Positions 61,386 to 64,000 of a DNA stretch of 64,000 nt are shown piece after piece. A program made the translations under genes and the position numbers. The notes under the pieces were generated by a model. The model saw only the letters and a list, made by a program, of their open reading frames with translations. It was not told the DNA's origin and made no database searches. Source of the DNA: Lepas anatifera. Lineage: Eukaryota; Arthropoda; Thecostraca; Lepadidae. Numbering within the stretch: the first letter of the stretch is position 1; every line of letters starts with the position of its first letter. The DNA is taken from the NCBI GenBank assembly GCA_034440635.1, contig JAOTON010001079.1, positions 124,001 through 188,000 of the forward strand. Direction: 5' to 3'.

Positions 61386-63420
61386 CGTCTGCGGCAGAGG
61401 GGTGGTTAGTGGTGCAAACTCGGAGCAAATGTCTGTCCATGGTCTGTGGCAGAAGGGGTGGTTTGTGATGGAAACTTTGAACAAATGTCTGTCCATGGTC
61501 TGTGGCAGAGGGGGTGGTTAGTGGTGCAAACTCGGAGCAAATGTCTGTCCATGGTCTGTGGCAGAGGGGGTGGTTAGTGGTGCAAACTCGGAGTAAATGT
61601 CTGTCCATGGTCTGTGGCAGAGGGGTGGTTAGTGATGGAAACTTGGAACAAAAGTCTGTCCATGGTCTGTGGCAGAGGGGGTGGTTAGTGATGGAAACTT
61701 GGAACAAAAGTCTGTCCATGGTCTGCGGTAGAGGGGATGGTTAGTGGTGGAAACTTGGAGCAAAAGCCTGTCCATGGTCTGTGGTAGAAGGGATGGTTAG
61801 TGGTGGAAACTTGGAACAAAAGTCTCTCCATGGTCTGTGGTAGAAGGGATGGTTAGTGGTGGAAACTTGGAGCAAAAGTCTGTCCATGGTCTGTGGTAGA
61901 AGGGATGGTTAGTGGTGTAAACTTGGAACAAATGTCTGTCCATGGTCTGTGGCAGAGGGGGTGGTTAGTGATGGAAAATTGGAACAAAAGTCTGTCCATG
62001 GTCTGCGGTAGAGGGGGTGGTTAGTGGTGTAAACTCGGAGCAAATGTCTGTCCATGGTCTGTGGCGGAAGGGGTGGTTAGTGGTGTAAACTTGGAACAAA
62101 TGTCTGTCCATGGTCTGTGGCAGAGGGGGTGGTTAGTGATGGAAACTTGGAACAAAAAGTCTGTCCATGGTCTGCGGTAGAGGGGATGGTTAGTGGTGGA
62201 AACTTGGAGCAAAAGTCTGTCCATGGTCTGTGGTAGAAGGGATGGTTAGTGGTGGAAACTTGGAACAAAAGTCTGTCCATGGTCTGTGGTAGAAGGGATG
62301 GTTAGTGGTGGAAACTTGGAGCAAAAGTCTGTCCATGGTCTGTGGTAGAAGGGATGGTTAGTGGTGGAAACTTGGAACAAAAGTCTGTCCATGGTCTGCG
62401 GTAGAGGGGATGGTTAGTGGTGGAAACTTGGAACAAAAGTCTGTCCATGGTCTGCGGTAGAGGGGATGGTTAGTGGTGGAAACTTGGAGCAAAAGTCTGT
62501 CCATGGTCTGTGGTAGAAGGGATGGTTAGTGGTGGAAACTTGGAGCAAAAATCTGTCCATGGCCTGTGGTAGAAGGGATGGTTAGTGGTGGAAACTTGGA
62601 GCAAAAATCTGTCCATGGCCTGTGGTAGAAGGGATGGTTAGTGGTGGAAACTTGGAGCAAAAGTCTGTCCATGGTCTGTGGTAGAAGGGATGGTTAGTGG
62701 TGGAAACTTGGAACAAAAGTCTGTCCATGGTCTGTGGTAGAAGGGATGGTTAGTGGTGGAAACTTGGAGCAAAAATCTGTCCATGGCCTGTGGTAGAAGG
62801 GATGGTTAGTGGTGGAAACTTGGAACAAAAGTCTGTCCATGGTCTGTGGCAGAAGGGGTGGTTAGTGGTGGAAACTTGGAACAAAAGTCTGTCCATGGTC
62901 TGTGGCAGAAGGGGTGGTTAGTGGTTCAAACTTGGAACAAAAGTCTGTCCATGGTCTGTGGCAGAAGGGGTGGTTAGTGGTGGAAACTTGGAACAAAAAG
63001 TCTGTCCATGGTCTGCGGTAGAGGGGATGGTTAGTGGTGGAAACTTGGAATGAATGTCTGTCCATGGTCTGTGGCAGAAGGGATGGTTAGTGGTGTAATT
63101 TTGGAACAAATGTCTGTCCATGGTCTGCGACAGAGGGGGTGGTTAGTGGTGTAAACTTGGAACAAATGTCTGTCCATCGTCTGTGGCAGAGGGGGTGGTT
63201 AGTGGTGTAAACTTGGAGCAAATGTCTGTCCATGGTCTGTGGCAGAAGGGGTGGTTAGTGGTGTAAACTTGGAACAAATGTCTGTCCATGGTCTGTGGCA
63301 GAGGGGGTGGTTAGTGGTGGAAACTTGGAGCAAATGTCTGTCCATTGTCTGCGGTAGATGCTGGTTAGTGGTGCAAACTTGGAATGAATGACTGTCCATA
63401 ATATGCAGCAGGGGTCTGGT
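61375..63420 (-). repeat. 56-bp minisatellite of acceptor plus start codon, about 35 copies
   Basis: On the minus strand each unit reads CCCTCTGCCACAGACCATGG then ACAGAC and TTTGTTCCAAGTTTACACCACTAACCA. This copies the true boundary CCTCTGCCGCAG|ACGATGGACAGG of BTB exon 1. Nearly every unit keeps pyrimidine-CAG and ATGGACAG. Open frames through it (MDRHLF...) are repeat artefacts. Confidence 0.95.
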
Positions 63421-64000
63421 TAGAGATGTAAGCTCTGAACTAATTTCTGTCCATGATTAGTGGCATGGGGCTGGTTAGTGATGCAAACTCTGAACTAATG
63501 TCTGGCCATGGTCTTTAGAAGATCTTATGCCTGTGATTTATGGGAGAGGAGGACTAAATTGTGGTGCAAGTACTGACAAAAATTCATGTTTGTCTAAGAT
63601 ACATGAGTGTTTTGGTGATTTATATTTTTAAGCGCATATTAACTCATTTTTCCCTCTGAGGGCACTAAGCCAGACAACATTGTAATAATGTGCATAAGTT
63701 GTCAAATTTGATCAATCTGTCCAAACCCACTGGTGACCTTTCACAAACACTATGCAGGTTCATTACAGTATCTGTGGACTCTGTGGACTCTCTGTTGACG
63801 TCCTTAGCTCATTTTCAGTGTAGCAAACAGGGTTAGACTTGATGACCTTGTTTGACCTTGAAGATATGTAACTAGGGCAGGTAAAGTTGACTGTAAAGTA
63901 GAGGACCATTGTTTGCACAATTTTTCTTTACTCTGTGCCATTTCCGCAGTCCAAAGCACTAGAAACAAGCTGTGAGACTTGATGAGAAAAGTAAACATAA
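63421..64000. other. Probable 5' intron, nothing recognised
   Basis: Decayed repeat units fade out to about 63530. Beyond that, AT-rich sequence with no coding signal. Confidence 0.4.

Overview
The window is eukaryotic genomic DNA, almost certainly from an arthropod and plausibly a crustacean. Coding is split into short GC-rich exons with GT-AG introns. One gene has a BTB domain of the tramtrack/lola type ([10 protein letters not shown] start), a subfamily expanded in arthropods. The DNA between exons is AT-rich and full of short inverted-repeat transposons, LINE remnants, SINE-like tRNA relatives and minisatellites. I cannot name the species.

Left third (2.6-22.05 kb, + strand): sixteen exons of an M1-family zinc aminopeptidase (aminopeptidase N-like). 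They join in phase into 810 residues plus a stop. The N-terminal exons lie outside the window. The zinc site (HELAH, then NEGFA) is intact, but the substrate-binding GAMEN box reads GAMEH.

Middle and right (27.1-61.4 kb, - strand, convergent with the first gene): a BTB zinc-finger transcription factor. Two BTB exons (61.3 and 60.6 kb) are followed by a candidate cassette exon with a basic KRRR stretch (58.5 kb) and two linker exons (56.1 and 54.4 kb). Two alternative last exons (33.0-33.3 kb and 27.1-27.5 kb) each encode a different pair of C2H2 fingers and share the same splice phase. This is the architecture of lola, tramtrack and Broad: one BTB head with interchangeable finger tails.

Its introns hold a nearly complete Ty3/gypsy element (38.49-43.46 kb) with almost identical 285-bp LTRs and three frame breaks, all at G runs. 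They also hold LINE reverse-transcriptase remnants, several families of TIR elements and long microsatellites. A 2.7-kb inverted repeat (17.08-19.76 kb) sits inside an aminopeptidase intron.

The most unusual feature runs through both genes. Many minisatellites are tandem copies of an exon edge: the last or first bases of a real exon plus its splice site, repeated into the intron. Examples are seven 53-bp copies of a donor at 2.7-3.1 kb, about 26 copies of a 36-bp donor unit at 14.3-15.3 kb, and about 35 copies of a 56-bp unit carrying acceptor plus ATG at 61.4-63.4 kb. At least a dozen exon edges show this. The result is arrays of duplicated, often intact-looking splice sites beside true exons. 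I regard this as the main candidate for something new here.
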